Part shown: piece by piece, positions 36,005-44,004 of the stretch
Layout: each line of letters starts with the position of its first letter
Position numbering within the stretch: position 1 is the stretch's first letter
Notes under the pieces: generated by a model
Databases searched by the model: none
Seen by the model: the letters and a program-made list of their open reading frames with translations, nothing else
Told to the model about the DNA's origin: nothing
Assembly (NCBI GenBank): GCA_041228345.1
Contig: CP166131.1
Location: 310,001 to 374,000 of the forward strand
DNA length: 64,000 bases
Reading direction: 5' to 3'
DNA from: Alphaproteobacteria bacterium LSUCC0396
Lineage (GTDB): Bacteria; Pseudomonadota; Alphaproteobacteria; Puniceispirillales; Puniceispirillaceae
Translations under genes and position numbers: made by a program

Positions 36005-37006
36005 TTAAATAACCCCGCCTGCTAGTTTTTTACGCAAATGCATTTGATTTGCATGGCTGTAACGCTGCAGCATAGACAGCTCTCTATGGCCAGATATTGA
36101 TTGGATTTCAGGCAAAGTCAGACCCATTTCATGGAAACGTGAAATAGCTTCATGCCTTAGATCATGGAAGTGAAGATATGGAAGGCCAGCAAGCAGCCTT
36201 ATCTTTTCAAAACAGCTCCTCAATGCATAAACACTAATCGGAAAAACACGCTCATTTGGCGGTGCAATGAGCTTCAAATCTTCAAGGATCAAGGCTATAT
36301 CACTGTTAAAAGGTATATATCGACCGTAACCAGATTTCGTATTTTTTGCTTTAACTTCAATAAACATATTATTGATATTTATATCTTGCCAATGAAGATA
36401 CAGCATCTCCCCTCGCCTCATTCCTGTTGCGAGAGCCAATTTGATCAATGGCAGGATATAAATATTCTGACTGCTGATCTTTTGAGCTGCCTCAAGAAGC
36501 CGGCTTTCATCTGATGGCAGCAATCTCTCAATTTCACGGTGAAATATCTTTGGCAAAATTAAGCTTTTAAAAAGCTTTACTGGCACATCAAAACCAAGTG
36601 CTTCTGCTGCATTTGCTGCAGCTTTTACGATTGCCCATTCACGCTTAAAGGTTGACGATTTAACAGATATCAGGCGCTGATCTCTAAAACCAGATAGCAG
36701 TTCTAAGTTTAGATTAGAAACCGGTATATCGACCCAAGCTTCTCGCAAAAGGCGATTTATAATAATTGCCTCATTTTCTGCGCCGCGCTTTGTTGGCGTT
36801 ATAATGGCCTTATATTTCTTAAGGACGTCTGCAAAGCATGCATTGCTCGTCTCTGACGCATGCGAATCGCCTCTGATCATGGCTAATTCTTGCTGAGCTG
36901 CCCATATTTGCGCTTCTTGTTTGATGTTGAAGGTAGCAGATTTAAATTTTCCGGCGATTTTAACCTGAGCTACCCAACGTTGATTCCTCTGTTTAAAACT
37001 TGCCAA
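36005..37006 (-). CDS. int: Tyrosine recombinase (island integrase)
   Basis: A 333-residue phage-type site-specific recombinase that integrates and excises the island at tRNA-Pro. The full catalytic set is present: Arg197 (TGMRRGE), Lys224 (TKSGYGR), His281 and Arg284 (HDLRHE), His307 (SGHREL) and the nucleophile Tyr316 (QRYSH). An N-terminal arm/core DNA-binding region covers about residues 1-150. The gene starts 101 bp from the 3' end of the tRNA on the same strand, the classic tRNA-integrase order, and no frameshift is seen, so the island may still be mobile. Confidence 0.93.
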   Translation of the reverse strand: MASFKQRNQRWVAQVKIAGKFKSATFNIKQEAQIWAAQQELAMIRGDSHASETSNACFADVLKKYKAIITPTKRGAENEAIIINRLLREAWVDIPVSNLNLELLSGFRDQRLISVKSSTFKREWAIVKAAANAAEALGFDVPVKLFKSLILPKIFHREIERLLPSDESRLLEAAQKISSQNIYILPLIKLALATGMRRGEMLYLHWQDININNMFIEVKAKNTKSGYGRYIPFNSDIALILEDLKLIAPPNERVFPISVYALRSCFEKIRLLAGLPYLHFHDLRHEAISRFHEMGLTLPEIQSISGHRELSMLQRYSHANQMHLRKKLAGGVI

Positions 37007-37020
37007 AACACCCTCCCTTT

Positions 37021-37038
37021 ATGACAAATCGTATGACT
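37021..37038 (+). repeat. ATGAC-N5-GTATGACT element, right end of island
   Basis: Same consensus, spacing and orientation as the element at 24779-24796, here 65 bp inside the right att repeat and 15 bp upstream of the integrase start. It could be an arm-type integrase or excisionase site and could also regulate the integrase gene. Confidence 0.5.
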
Positions 37039-37102
37039 TTTGACATAAAGCAGTTGTTTTTTGGTTAAGCTAAATCATCTTAAATAACTGTTATTTATAA
37101 GG

Positions 37103-37164
37103 AAAAATGGTCGGAGCGGCGGGATTCGAACCCACGACCCCTACACCCCCAGTATAGTGCGCTA
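37103..37164 (-). repeat. Right att repeat, within the intact tRNA-Pro
   Basis: Sixty-two bases identical to 24601-24662. It contains the 3' 57 bases of the functional tRNA and five bases beyond the CCA, so integration here restored the tRNA gene. Confidence 0.95.
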
Positions 37165-37184
37165 CCAGGCTGCGCTACGCTCCG
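37108..37184 (-). tRNA. tRNA-Pro (anticodon GGG)
   Basis: Reading the minus strand from 37184: acceptor CGGAGCG, D arm GCGC/GCGC, anticodon stem CTATA with loop CTGGGGG (anticodon GGG) and TGTAG, T arm GTGGG-TTCGAAT-CCCGC, acceptor CGCTCCG, then A and an encoded CCA (37110-37108). All stems pair. It reads CCC/CCU proline codons. It is the integration target of the island. Confidence 0.97.
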
Positions 37185-37250
37185 GCCAAGGCTGGTTATA
37201 GCCGCGCCTACATATCTAGGCAATCAGCTTTTCACCAAAATAATATAAGC

Positions 37251-37637
37251 TTATGCGTTAAGCTGTTGTTTGAGGGTCATGAGGCGAGTTTTTACGTCGT
37301 CAAGCATCGCAATCGCGTCTTGCAGGGTTGGCGGCGCCGCACCTTCAGTGCTGGCAACGCTGACACTGGCAACGCTGACAGGAATGCTTGCTGATGCTTT
37401 GCTGCGCACCAGCTTTTGCGCGCCCTTGATGGTGAATCCGTCAACATAGAGAAGCTGCCTTATACGGCGCAAGACAGCGATATCATCGGGGCGGTAATAG
37501 CGCCGGCCGCCGCTCCGTTTTAACGGGCGAAGGCTGCTGAATTTACTCTCCCAAAACCGCAAAACATGCTGTGGCACATCAAGCAACGCAGAAACTTCTG
37601 AAATTGTTTTGAAAGCGTCGTTGGCTTTATCGTTCAT
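37251..37637 (-). CDS. MerR-family transcriptional regulator
   Basis: A 128-residue regulator. [52 protein letters not shown] is the MerR winged helix (residues 10-61), and a short C-terminal part follows with Ala/Ser repeats and a coil. It lacks the metal-binding cysteines of metal sensors. The ATG overlaps the ihfA stop by four bases (ATGA), so it is translated with ihfA. This ihfA-merR pair is normal downstream of fabH in alphaproteobacteria. Its target is unknown. Confidence 0.88.
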   Translation of the reverse strand: MNDKANDAFKTISEVSALLDVPQHVLRFWESKFSSLRPLKRSGGRRYYRPDDIAVLRRIRQLLYVDGFTIKGAQKLVRSKASASIPVSVASVSVASTEGAAPPTLQDAIAMLDDVKTRLMTLKQQLNA

Positions 37638-37924
37638 TTCGCGCCGTCTACACGGTCCTTAAGGATATGTGAAGGGCGGAACGACAGCACGCGTCGCGGT
37701 GTGATAACCGCTTCGATCCCAGTTTTGGGATTACGGCCAACACGCTCGCTCTTAGATTGAACTGAAAATGTGCCGAATGAAGACAGTTTAACTTCTTCGC
37801 CAGCCTCTAAACAGGAACATATTTCCTCGAGTACCGCCTCGACCAGATCGGACGATTCGTTACGTGAGAGGCCTATGTTGCGATAGACTGATTCGGTTAA
37901 ATCTGCGCGTGTAAGTGTTCCCAT
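37634..37924 (-). CDS. ihfA: Integration host factor subunit alpha
   Basis: IHF alpha bends DNA sharply with its beta partner and serves replication, transcription and site-specific recombination. The 96-residue protein starts [20 protein letters not shown], typical of IHF alpha in this group, and has [21 protein letters not shown] and the [19 protein letters not shown] arm region. The ATG at 37924 is chosen because the frame upstream of it has no IHF homology. It lies between fabH and merR. IHF is often a co-factor of tRNA-targeted integrases, such as the one next door. Confidence 0.94.
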   Translation of the reverse strand: MGTLTRADLTESVYRNIGLSRNESSDLVEAVLEEICSCLEAGEEVKLSSFGTFSVQSKSERVGRNPKTGIEAVITPRRVLSFRPSHILKDRVDGAK

Positions 37925-38064
37925 GGTCAAAACGCTAACCATTTTTTTGCGAATGGTCAATTCAGAAAACCCGCGGACACTATGCTTTACACCGATAAAT
38001 AGGAAAAAAATGGGTTTTAGGATCAAAAAACCATGGTATCTCGCGCAATCCTTGGGTCAGCGAC

Positions 38065-39042
38065 CTAAGGGCGGCCAAATTTTACCAATGCAGCACCCCA
38101 AACAAGGCCGCCACCAATCGCTTCCATCGCGACCACATCACCGTTCTTGATTCGTCCATCGCCAACCGCCGTAGCCAGCGCAAGTGGAATTGATGCGGCG
38201 GATGTGTTGGCGTGCTGTTCAACTGTCCGCACGACGCGATCCGAAGGCAGGCCCATTTTTTTCTGCATCGCATCAATGATCCGGATATTCGCCTGATGCG
38301 GCACCAGCCAGTCAATCTCATGCGCCTCCATATTGGCGGCGCCTAGCGCCTCGTCCATTACCGATGCCAATTTTTCAACAGCATGACGGAAAACTTCTTT
38401 GCCCTCCATCCGCACATGACCAACCGCGGCATTCACGGACGGCCCGCCATCAACATACAGAATATCGCGGTAGGCACCGTCGGAATGCAGAACCGACGAG
38501 CGGATGCCCCAATCATCGGCATTATCGGCCAGTTCAAGCACAACCGCCCCCGCACCATCACCGAACAAAACGCAAGTTGTCCGGTCTTTCCAATCTAGCA
38601 ATTTTGAAAAGCTTTCCGCCCCAACGACAAGCGCGCGTCGGCCGCGCCCCGATTGCAGCATCGCATCGGCAATATCAAGCGCATAAACGAATCCGGCGCA
38701 AACCGCCTGAACATCAAACGCGATTGCCACCTTTGCCCCGATCATATTCTGTAATTTAGTCGCCGTTGACGGAAACGTATTATCGGGCGTTGTTGTGGCC
38801 ACGATAATCAGATCAATATCAGCGCCCGTCAGGCCAGCATTTGCCAACGCTTTTGATGCGGCATTATTGGCAAGATCGGCCGTGGTTTCACCATCAGCAA
38901 CAAGATGGCGCTGGGCAATACCGGTGCGACGCCGTATCCAAGCATCATCCGTGTCGACAAAGCTTGAGAGCGCCTCATTCGTCACTACATTTGCCGGCAG
39001 ATAGGATCCGACAGCGGTCATCAAAACCCTTTGACTACTCAT
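38065..39042 (-). CDS. fabH: 3-oxoacyl-ACP synthase III
   Basis: FabH condenses acetyl-CoA (or another short acyl-CoA) with malonyl-ACP to start fatty acid synthesis. The 325-residue thiolase-fold enzyme shows the catalytic Cys in VQAVCAGFVYALD (about residue 115), the His in VPHQANIRI and the Asn in EQHANTSAASIP. I take the ATG at 39042, which overlaps the plsX stop by a few bases (ATGAGTAG); a 7-residue longer form starts at 39063. It is the second gene of the usual plsX-fabH-ihfA set. Confidence 0.94.
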   Translation of the reverse strand: MSSQRVLMTAVGSYLPANVVTNEALSSFVDTDDAWIRRRTGIAQRHLVADGETTADLANNAASKALANAGLTGADIDLIIVATTTPDNTFPSTATKLQNMIGAKVAIAFDVQAVCAGFVYALDIADAMLQSGRGRRALVVGAESFSKLLDWKDRTTCVLFGDGAGAVVLELADNADDWGIRSSVLHSDGAYRDILYVDGGPSVNAAVGHVRMEGKEVFRHAVEKLASVMDEALGAANMEAHEIDWLVPHQANIRIIDAMQKKMGLPSDRVVRTVEQHANTSAASIPLALATAVGDGRIKNGDVVAMEAIGGGLVWGAALVKFGRP

Positions 39043-40078
39043 TGACAATCTTTCTTTGTTCACGAATTGACCCCGCCTTTTCGATGGCAGCGCTTACATC
39101 AGGAATAAACCCATGATCAACAAGGTTGGCCGCAACATCAATAGCGTTCGAAAAGCCTAGCGCGTCGGTACCGCCGTGTGATTTCACTGCAATCCCGTTC
39201 AAACCAAGGAAGACCGCCCCATTATAGCGTCGCGGATCCATCTTTGCGCGGAAAATCTTGAGCGCGCTCCGTGCAAATAGATACCCGATCCGTGAAAAGA
39301 CCGACGCCCGAAAGCTCCGACGCAGCATTAGCGCGAACAGGCCCGCAACGCCCTCAGCGGTTTTCAGCGCGATATTCCCGGAAAATCCATCGGTGACAAC
39401 AATGTCAACCGTCCCTTTTACCAAGTCAGAGCCTTCGACAAAGCCGTGGTAATTGACCGCCAGATCAGGGTTGGATAGTTCTTGTGCTGCGAGGCGCAAA
39501 TATTCATGGCCCTTCTGTTCTTCTTCGCCGACATTCAACAACCCCACTGTTGGGTTGTCCTTGCCCATCAACGACAGATAGAACGCCTGCCCCATCAGCG
39601 CGAACTGAACAAGATTTTCCTCGTCACATTCAAGGTTTGCACCAAGGTCAAGCATGCACATCGGGCTGTGTTCGGTCGGAAAAAAGCCAGCAATAGCCGG
39701 GCGGGTAATGCCGGGCATTGTACGAAGCTGTAATTTTGCCATCGCCATCAGCGCACCGGTATTTCCAGCCGACACCACAGCATCAGCACGCTTTGCCGCA
39801 ACCTCGGCAATCGCCAGCCACATTGAGCTATCACGCCCACGGCGCACCGCTTGCGATGCTGTATCAACGGATGAGACAGCATGTTCGGTATGCAGAACCT
39901 CAGCTTTCTTAACATGCTTTGATTTTGCCAGCATCGGACGGATCACCGTCTCGTCACCGACAAACAATATCTCAATATGGGGCGATTTTGCCTTGGCAAT
40001 ATCAGCCCCATGAATCACTGACGCCGGCGCGTTATCCCCGCCCATTGCATCAAGCGCAATCTTAATTACTCCAGACAG
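39035..40078 (-). CDS. plsX: Phosphate acyltransferase PlsX
   Basis: PlsX makes acyl-phosphate from acyl-ACP for phosphatidic acid synthesis at the membrane. IALDAMGGDNAP is the N-terminal family hallmark; VSAGNTGALMA and GFVEGSDLVKGTVDIVVTDGFSGNI are further family blocks. The start is unusual. The only strong ribosome site (GGGAGGA, 40085-40091) sits seven bases before a CTG at 40078, while the TTG at 40093 lies inside that site, so CTG is the likely start (347 residues). It is followed by fabH with an overlapping start. Confidence 0.9.
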   Translation of the reverse strand: MSGVIKIALDAMGGDNAPASVIHGADIAKAKSPHIEILFVGDETVIRPMLAKSKHVKKAEVLHTEHAVSSVDTASQAVRRGRDSSMWLAIAEVAAKRADAVVSAGNTGALMAMAKLQLRTMPGITRPAIAGFFPTEHSPMCMLDLGANLECDEENLVQFALMGQAFYLSLMGKDNPTVGLLNVGEEEQKGHEYLRLAAQELSNPDLAVNYHGFVEGSDLVKGTVDIVVTDGFSGNIALKTAEGVAGLFALMLRRSFRASVFSRIGYLFARSALKIFRAKMDPRRYNGAVFLGLNGIAVKSHGGTDALGFSNAIDVAANLVDHGFIPDVSAAIEKAGSIREQRKIVNE

Positions 40079-40084
40079 GGTAAG

Positions 40085-40091
40085 TCCTCCC
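40085..40091 (-). promoter_or_regulatory. Ribosome-binding site that decides the plsX start
   Basis: GGGAGGA on the minus strand, then CTTACC, then CTG. No ATG, GTG or TTG occurs in the plsX frame between this site and the conserved IALDAMGGD start of the protein. Confidence 0.7.
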
Positions 40092-40105
40092 AACCTGCTC
40101 TAACA

Positions 40106-40615
40106 TTATTTGGGGGGCTGGCGTTTTAACGCGGCAAGCCCAGCAAATGGATGATCGGGCAATTCCTCGCCACTGGTGAACATGTCCGGCGCTTCGGGCG
40201 CACGCGGCCATGAGGTTACGGCAACCGCAAGCGATTGCGCCAACATTTCGCCAATTCTGATTGCACCATTTTCAAGAGGCTCTGCCTCATCTAAATGGAC
40301 CTCAACTTCGTCAGGTTTGCCGGCGATGCGAACATAACGTTCTTCGACCAGAAAATCTACAGTCTCGCGCAGCGGGACACCGGTTGCACCGCAGGCCTGC
40401 ACAACATCACCCTTCAGCGTGCCAGAAACATCCCAGCAATCACGTGCCGCCTTGCGAACACGCAGTTCGGCCGACAATGATGTGACCTCGATGAAATCAA
40501 ACCGCGCAGCCAAAGACTGGCATTCCTCGGCACTGGCAACAAATTTGTAAAAATTACCCGTATCCGGCCGGATACGCTCAACATCGATTTCGGAGTCTAA
40601 TGTTATCAGAGGCAT
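40106..40615 (-). CDS. yceD: DUF177 / YceD-family protein
   Basis: A 169-residue protein of the YceD/DUF177 family, proposed in other bacteria to affect 23S rRNA or ribosomal large-subunit biogenesis. LRVRKAARDCWDVSGTLKGDVVQACGATGVPLRETVDF is the family core, including the Cys of the usual C-[x] pattern. I use the ATG at 40615; a longer frame from TTG 40651 is less likely. It precedes plsX by 27 bp, as in most alphaproteobacteria. Biological role is inferred from the family, not from sequence. Confidence 0.88.
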   Translation of the reverse strand: MPLITLDSEIDVERIRPDTGNFYKFVASAEECQSLAARFDFIEVTSLSAELRVRKAARDCWDVSGTLKGDVVQACGATGVPLRETVDFLVEERYVRIAGKPDEVEVHLDEAEPLENGAIRIGEMLAQSLAVAVTSWPRAPEAPDMFTSGEELPDHPFAGLAALKRQPPK

Positions 40616-40732
40616 AATATAACCATCACGAAACTTGGTTGTAGGCGGCAAAATCAGGTCTAATCCGAACGGGCTAAAGTCTATTGAACGTCACAACATA
40701 CTCGAAAAAACGACAGCGCGCAGATTGTTTCA

Positions 40733-40760
40733 TCAGATCTATTCAATCAGATCTATTTGA
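40733..40760 (+). repeat. 14-bp tandem repeat, 2 copies
   Basis: ATCAGATCTATTCA is followed directly by ATCAGATCTATTTG. The second copy overlaps the stop end of the cytochrome-chaperone gene (stop at 40753). Confidence 0.85.
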
Positions 40761-41304
40761 TATCCAGCCGTCCTGAAAGAATTTCCTTTGGGGGGAGGTT
40801 ATCTATTTTCTGAACCAGCGCAAACAGATAATCGACCAGGCCGTTTGCCAACGGATCAGCCGCTTCCTGACCGCGAAACAGGTTACGTTTCAATGCTGAT
40901 GCAAGGTCATTTTTATCATTATTATCAATTGCGTGAACATAGGACTCAAGGCGCCCCATAAAGGCCTCGGCCATCACTCGAACGCGTTTAGAAACACCGA
41001 TATCGCCGGCGCCCATTTCACGAAGTGACAAATCCATGTCGGCAAACATCGAATCAAACAATTGCTGGCTTAACGCTTTGCCCTCATCATCGAGCGATTT
41101 GAGCCGGCGCATCACCAAAATCACCACCAGACTCAGCGCGTCAAAACGGCCATCGACATCATCGGAAACGCCATATTGATCGAAAAACACAGGGTTACGC
41201 GCCAAACGCACGGCCTCAGCATACAGCGTTTCCGCATCACCAGCCTGACGCCGCTGCCCCCAACCAAGTAAATTACCCAGCCATGCTTGTGCTTTTCCGC
41301 TCAT
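40753..41304 (-). CDS. Ubiquinol-cytochrome c chaperone family protein
   Basis: A 183-residue protein of the UQCC/CBP3 family, which in mitochondria and alphaproteobacteria helps assembly of the cytochrome bc1 complex. YAEAVRLARNPVFFDQYGVSDDVDGRFDALSLVVILVMRRL is the conserved helical core. I start at ATG 41304 (MSGKAQAW); the frame's longer 217-residue form adds unconserved residues. It is divergent from bamE, with only 86 bp between start codons, as is usual in this order. Confidence 0.85.
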   Translation of the reverse strand: MSGKAQAWLGNLLGWGQRRQAGDAETLYAEAVRLARNPVFFDQYGVSDDVDGRFDALSLVVILVMRRLKSLDDEGKALSQQLFDSMFADMDLSLREMGAGDIGVSKRVRVMAEAFMGRLESYVHAIDNNDKNDLASALKRNLFRGQEAADPLANGLVDYLFALVQKIDNLPPKEILSGRLDIK

Positions 41305-41390
41305 TGTTGCAACATCCCGCATTGTTGACCAAACTCGTTGACGCGACCAAAATGGCCGCGTGGCCCTTTCTATATCGCAGGAACCCAGTA

Positions 41391-41873
41391 ATGACCAGTG
41401 TCTCATTAACCACGAACGTTATCATAAGCCTATTAAGGCACAGCTTTTGCGTGATTAGCATCAGCCTTCTTTCAATCGGGCTTTTGGCGGGATGCGGCGA
41501 GCGGATCAGCGAGCATGGCCAGTTCATTAATCAATCCGAGATGGATGTGATTAAAATTGGCCAGACCAATCGTAGCGATATCGTTGCTTTGCTGGGACGG
41601 CCAAGCTTTGAGGCAGCATTTGACAGCCGAAAAATCTACTATTCAAGCCAGATCATGGAACAACCCGTAGCCGGCATCAATGCAACCAAATCCCGCATGA
41701 TTTACGTCTTTACTTTTGACTCAAGCAATACGCTTCAAGAAATTGATTTAATTGATGAAAAAACTGGATTTAACGTTGCTCATATTGATGAAAAAACACC
41801 AACACCCGGCGATACATTTGGGGTTGTTGAACAGATTTTTTCTAATTTAAAGCGCCGTCAGGCAACTGAATAG
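41391..41873 (+). CDS. bamE: BamE/SmpA outer-membrane lipoprotein
   Basis: BamE is a lipoprotein of the BAM complex that folds outer-membrane beta-barrels. The 160-residue protein has a lipoprotein signal (lipobox Leu-Ala-Gly-Cys) and the SmpA/OmlA core IKIGQTNRSDIVALLGRPSFEAAFDSRKIYYSS. I use the ATG at 41391 with AGGA upstream. The C-terminal part is longer than in Escherichia coli, as usual in alphaproteobacteria. It is divergent from the cytochrome chaperone gene and converges with nusB. Confidence 0.9.
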   Translation: MTSVSLTTNVIISLLRHSFCVISISLLSIGLLAGCGERISEHGQFINQSEMDVIKIGQTNRSDIVALLGRPSFEAAFDSRKIYYSSQIMEQPVAGINATKSRMIYVFTFDSSNTLQEIDLIDEKTGFNVAHIDEKTPTPGDTFGVVEQIFSNLKRRQATE

Positions 41874-41880
41874 TCTCGCG

Positions 41881-41934
41881 ACCCGCAGTGACTGTATGAC
41901 CCACAGTGACTATGTGACCCGAAGTGACTGTATG
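41881..41934 (+). repeat. 18-bp tandem repeat between bamE and nusB, 3 copies
   Basis: ACCCGCAGTGACTGTATG, ACCCACAGTGACTATGTG and ACCCGAAGTGACTGTATG lie head to tail, followed by a partial ACC. The array fills almost the whole gap between the two convergent stop codons. Confidence 0.93.
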
Positions 41935-41948
41935 ACCTAAAAGCTGGT

Positions 41949-42428
41949 TTATTTACCCATTTCGGCAACACGTGCGCTGTGGGCAAGGCGGTCAAGAACT
42001 GCATTTACAAATCCAACATCACAGCCACATGCATCACTCAGCGCGGCATATTCACTCACCGCCGCGCGTGCCGGTATGTGCGGCATCGCCCGCAATTCAT
42101 AGGCACCACATCGCAATACCGACAATTCAATACGTGCCAACCGGTCGAGCGACCAGCCATCAGCGAGCTGCGCCGCGATCGCCGCATCGATATCATTGGC
42201 GTCACGCTCAGCCCCGGCATAAAGAGCATTTAAATGCCCTTCATCCAGATCCTTCACCTTAAAGGATTTGGCGGCATCACCAGCGTAATGCGCCAGAAAT
42301 TGCGGGGCAAAATTGATTGCAGACTGGCCGGTAATCAATGATTGATAGATAATCTGCACCGCCGCCAGACGCGCCGCTGATCTGCGGCGAACCGGAACCG
42401 CTTTTAATGTCTGTTTTTCATCACTCAT
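41949..42428 (-). CDS. nusB: Transcription antitermination factor NusB
   Basis: NusB binds boxA RNA with NusE (S10) and lets RNA polymerase read through rRNA operons. The 159-residue helical protein shows SAARLAAVQIIYQSL, the IDAAIAAQLADGWSLDRLARIELSVLRCGAYEL core and ALSDACGCDVGFVNAVLDRLA near the end, all family hallmarks. The ATG at 42428 follows the ribH stop by about five bases; a GTG at 42440 would be a longer form. Its place after ribH is conserved widely. Confidence 0.93.
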   Translation of the reverse strand: MSDEKQTLKAVPVRRRSAARLAAVQIIYQSLITGQSAINFAPQFLAHYAGDAAKSFKVKDLDEGHLNALYAGAERDANDIDAAIAAQLADGWSLDRLARIELSVLRCGAYELRAMPHIPARAAVSEYAALSDACGCDVGFVNAVLDRLAHSARVAEMGK

Positions 42429-42432
42429 CAGA

Positions 42433-42864
42433 TCAACCACAAAAATCTTGTTTTAGCGCGGCCATTGCCATCGCGGCACGCGCCGCATCACCGCCCTTAT
42501 CCTTGCGCGCCGCATCCGCACGCGCCCAAGCCTGATCCTCATTTTCAACCGTCAGGATGCCATTACCGATGGCCAAGCCATCAGCAAGCGACAAATCCAT
42601 CAACCCACGCGCCGACTCATTGCAAACCGTGTCATAATGACTGGTCTCACCGCGGATAACACAGCCAAGCGCAACATAGCCATCAAAATGCCGTTTACCG
42701 ATAGATGCCATCGCGATGGCCGCCGGTATTTCCAGTGCTCCGGGTACCGCAACACGCTCATAGCTGGCGCCAGCGGCCTCTAGGGCGGCGATTGCCCCTG
42801 CTGCCTGCGCATCGGCGATCTCGCCATAGAACCGCGCCTCAACGATCAAAAAATGCCCGGCCAT
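42433..42864 (-). CDS. ribH: 6,7-dimethyl-8-ribityllumazine synthase
   Basis: Condenses the RibD product with 3,4-dihydroxybutanone 4-phosphate to lumazine, the penultimate riboflavin step. The 143-residue protein has [40 protein letters not shown] (catalytic His) and [13 protein letters not shown], which cover the whole fold. The ATG at 42864 overlaps the ribB stop by one base (TAATG), showing translational coupling. nusB follows. Confidence 0.94.
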   Translation of the reverse strand: MAGHFLIVEARFYGEIADAQAAGAIAALEAAGASYERVAVPGALEIPAAIAMASIGKRHFDGYVALGCVIRGETSHYDTVCNESARGLMDLSLADGLAIGNGILTVENEDQAWARADAARKDKGGDAARAAMAMAALKQDFCG

Positions 42865-44000
42865 TATGCTTGCTCCTGATGAATACGCTGCCAATCCGTA
42901 ATTTCAAGGTCATATCCCTCAAGACTGACCACGTTTGGACGAGTGTCCGATAATAGGATCATCTTGCGAATACCAAGATCGGTGAGGATTTGCGCACCAA
43001 CACCATAGTCCCGCAATTCACGATTATTGCTGGCCTCATTTGACAGATTTAGTTTCTGCGAAACCATCGACGACAGGCTTGCCGCGATTGATTCGCGCAG
43101 AACCACCACAACGCCGCATCCCGCCTCGGCAATTGCTGCCATTGCAGATGCCAGTTCATCGCCTGCCCGCTTTTCCGAGACCGCCCCAAGAAGGTCGGCC
43201 ATCAGGTCAAGCGCGTGCATGCGCACCATTACCGGCTCACCCGCACTGATATCACCTTTAACCAGCGCAATATGCTCAATGTTGGAGACTGTATTTGCAT
43301 AGATAATCATCCGCCAGTCACCGCCAATGCGGGTTGTTATCGCGCTTTCGACGGTGCGCTGCACAAGCGACTCGTTGCGCCGACGCCACGCAATCAAATC
43401 GGCAATAGAGGCAATTTTCAATCCATGCTCTTTGGCAAATCCTATCAAATCGGGAAGACGCGCCATCTCGCCATCGTCTTTCATAATCTCACAGATGACG
43501 CCAGATGGATTTTCCGAACCGCAGGCCCGCGCGATATCAACCACCGCCTCGGTATGGCCTGCACGGACCAATGTGCCACCGTCACGCGCGATTAGCGGGA
43601 AAATATGGCCCGGTGTGGTGATATCACGCTCACCGCAATTAGGATCAATCGCTGTTTTGATGGTAAGCGCACGATCCGCCGCCGAAATGCCGGTTGTCAC
43701 CCCTTCGCGCGCCTCGATTGAGATGGTAAATGCAGTTTCATGGCGCGATTCATTGCGCCGTTCCATCATCGTCAAGCCCAGCTGTTCAGTACGCAAGCGC
43801 GTTAAGGCAAGACAAATCAGCCCGCGACCATATTTCGCCATGAAATTGATCGCATCAGCTTCGGCATATTCGCCGATAACACATAAATCGCCTTCATTTT
43901 CACGATCTTCATCATCAACAAGGATGAACAGCTTGCCGGCTTTTGCATCGGCGATCACCTCTTCAATTGTCGACAAACCATTGCGGCTTGGTGGCGTCAT
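42864..44000 (-). CDS. ribB: 3,4-DHBP synthase with a degenerate GTP cyclohydrolase II-like domain
   Basis: The N-terminal half (residues about 1-205) is a full 3,4-dihydroxy-2-butanone 4-phosphate synthase: [20 protein letters not shown] and [10 protein letters not shown] are present. The C-terminal half (about 210-378) has the fold of GTP cyclohydrolase II, but the zinc motif that normally has three cysteines reads [22 protein letters not shown], with no cysteine. Only the DHBP synthase activity is therefore expected, as in the RibBX-type proteins of other alphaproteobacteria. A true GTP cyclohydrolase II is not in this window. Confidence 0.9.
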   Translation of the reverse strand: MTPPSRNGLSTIEEVIADAKAGKLFILVDDEDRENEGDLCVIGEYAEADAINFMAKYGRGLICLALTRLRTEQLGLTMMERRNESRHETAFTISIEAREGVTTGISAADRALTIKTAIDPNCGERDITTPGHIFPLIARDGGTLVRAGHTEAVVDIARACGSENPSGVICEIMKDDGEMARLPDLIGFAKEHGLKIASIADLIAWRRRNESLVQRTVESAITTRIGGDWRMIIYANTVSNIEHIALVKGDISAGEPVMVRMHALDLMADLLGAVSEKRAGDELASAMAAIAEAGCGVVVVLRESIAASLSSMVSQKLNLSNEASNNRELRDYGVGAQILTDLGIRKMILLSDTRPNVVSLEGYDLEITDWQRIHQEQA

Positions 44001-44004
44001 CGTT

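Larger units (their letters stand above)
24601..37164. mobile_element. Genomic island integrated in tRNA-Pro(GGG)
   Basis: A 12.5-kb element bounded by perfect 62-bp direct repeats (24601-24662 and 37103-37164) that cover the 3' three-quarters of tRNA-Pro, its CCA and five more bases. The right repeat is part of the intact tRNA gene; the left one is the displaced 3' end. A complete tyrosine integrase lies next to the intact tRNA, reading away from it. The genes inside are visibly AT-richer than the flanks. There are no phage structural, conjugation or packaging genes, so it is a small integrative island or the remains of a satellite-type element rather than a prophage. Confidence 0.92.

Noticed and set aside
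24601-37164. Prophage
   Set aside because: No capsid, tail, portal, terminase, lysis or lysogeny genes; only an integrase and a winged-helix protein are phage-like.
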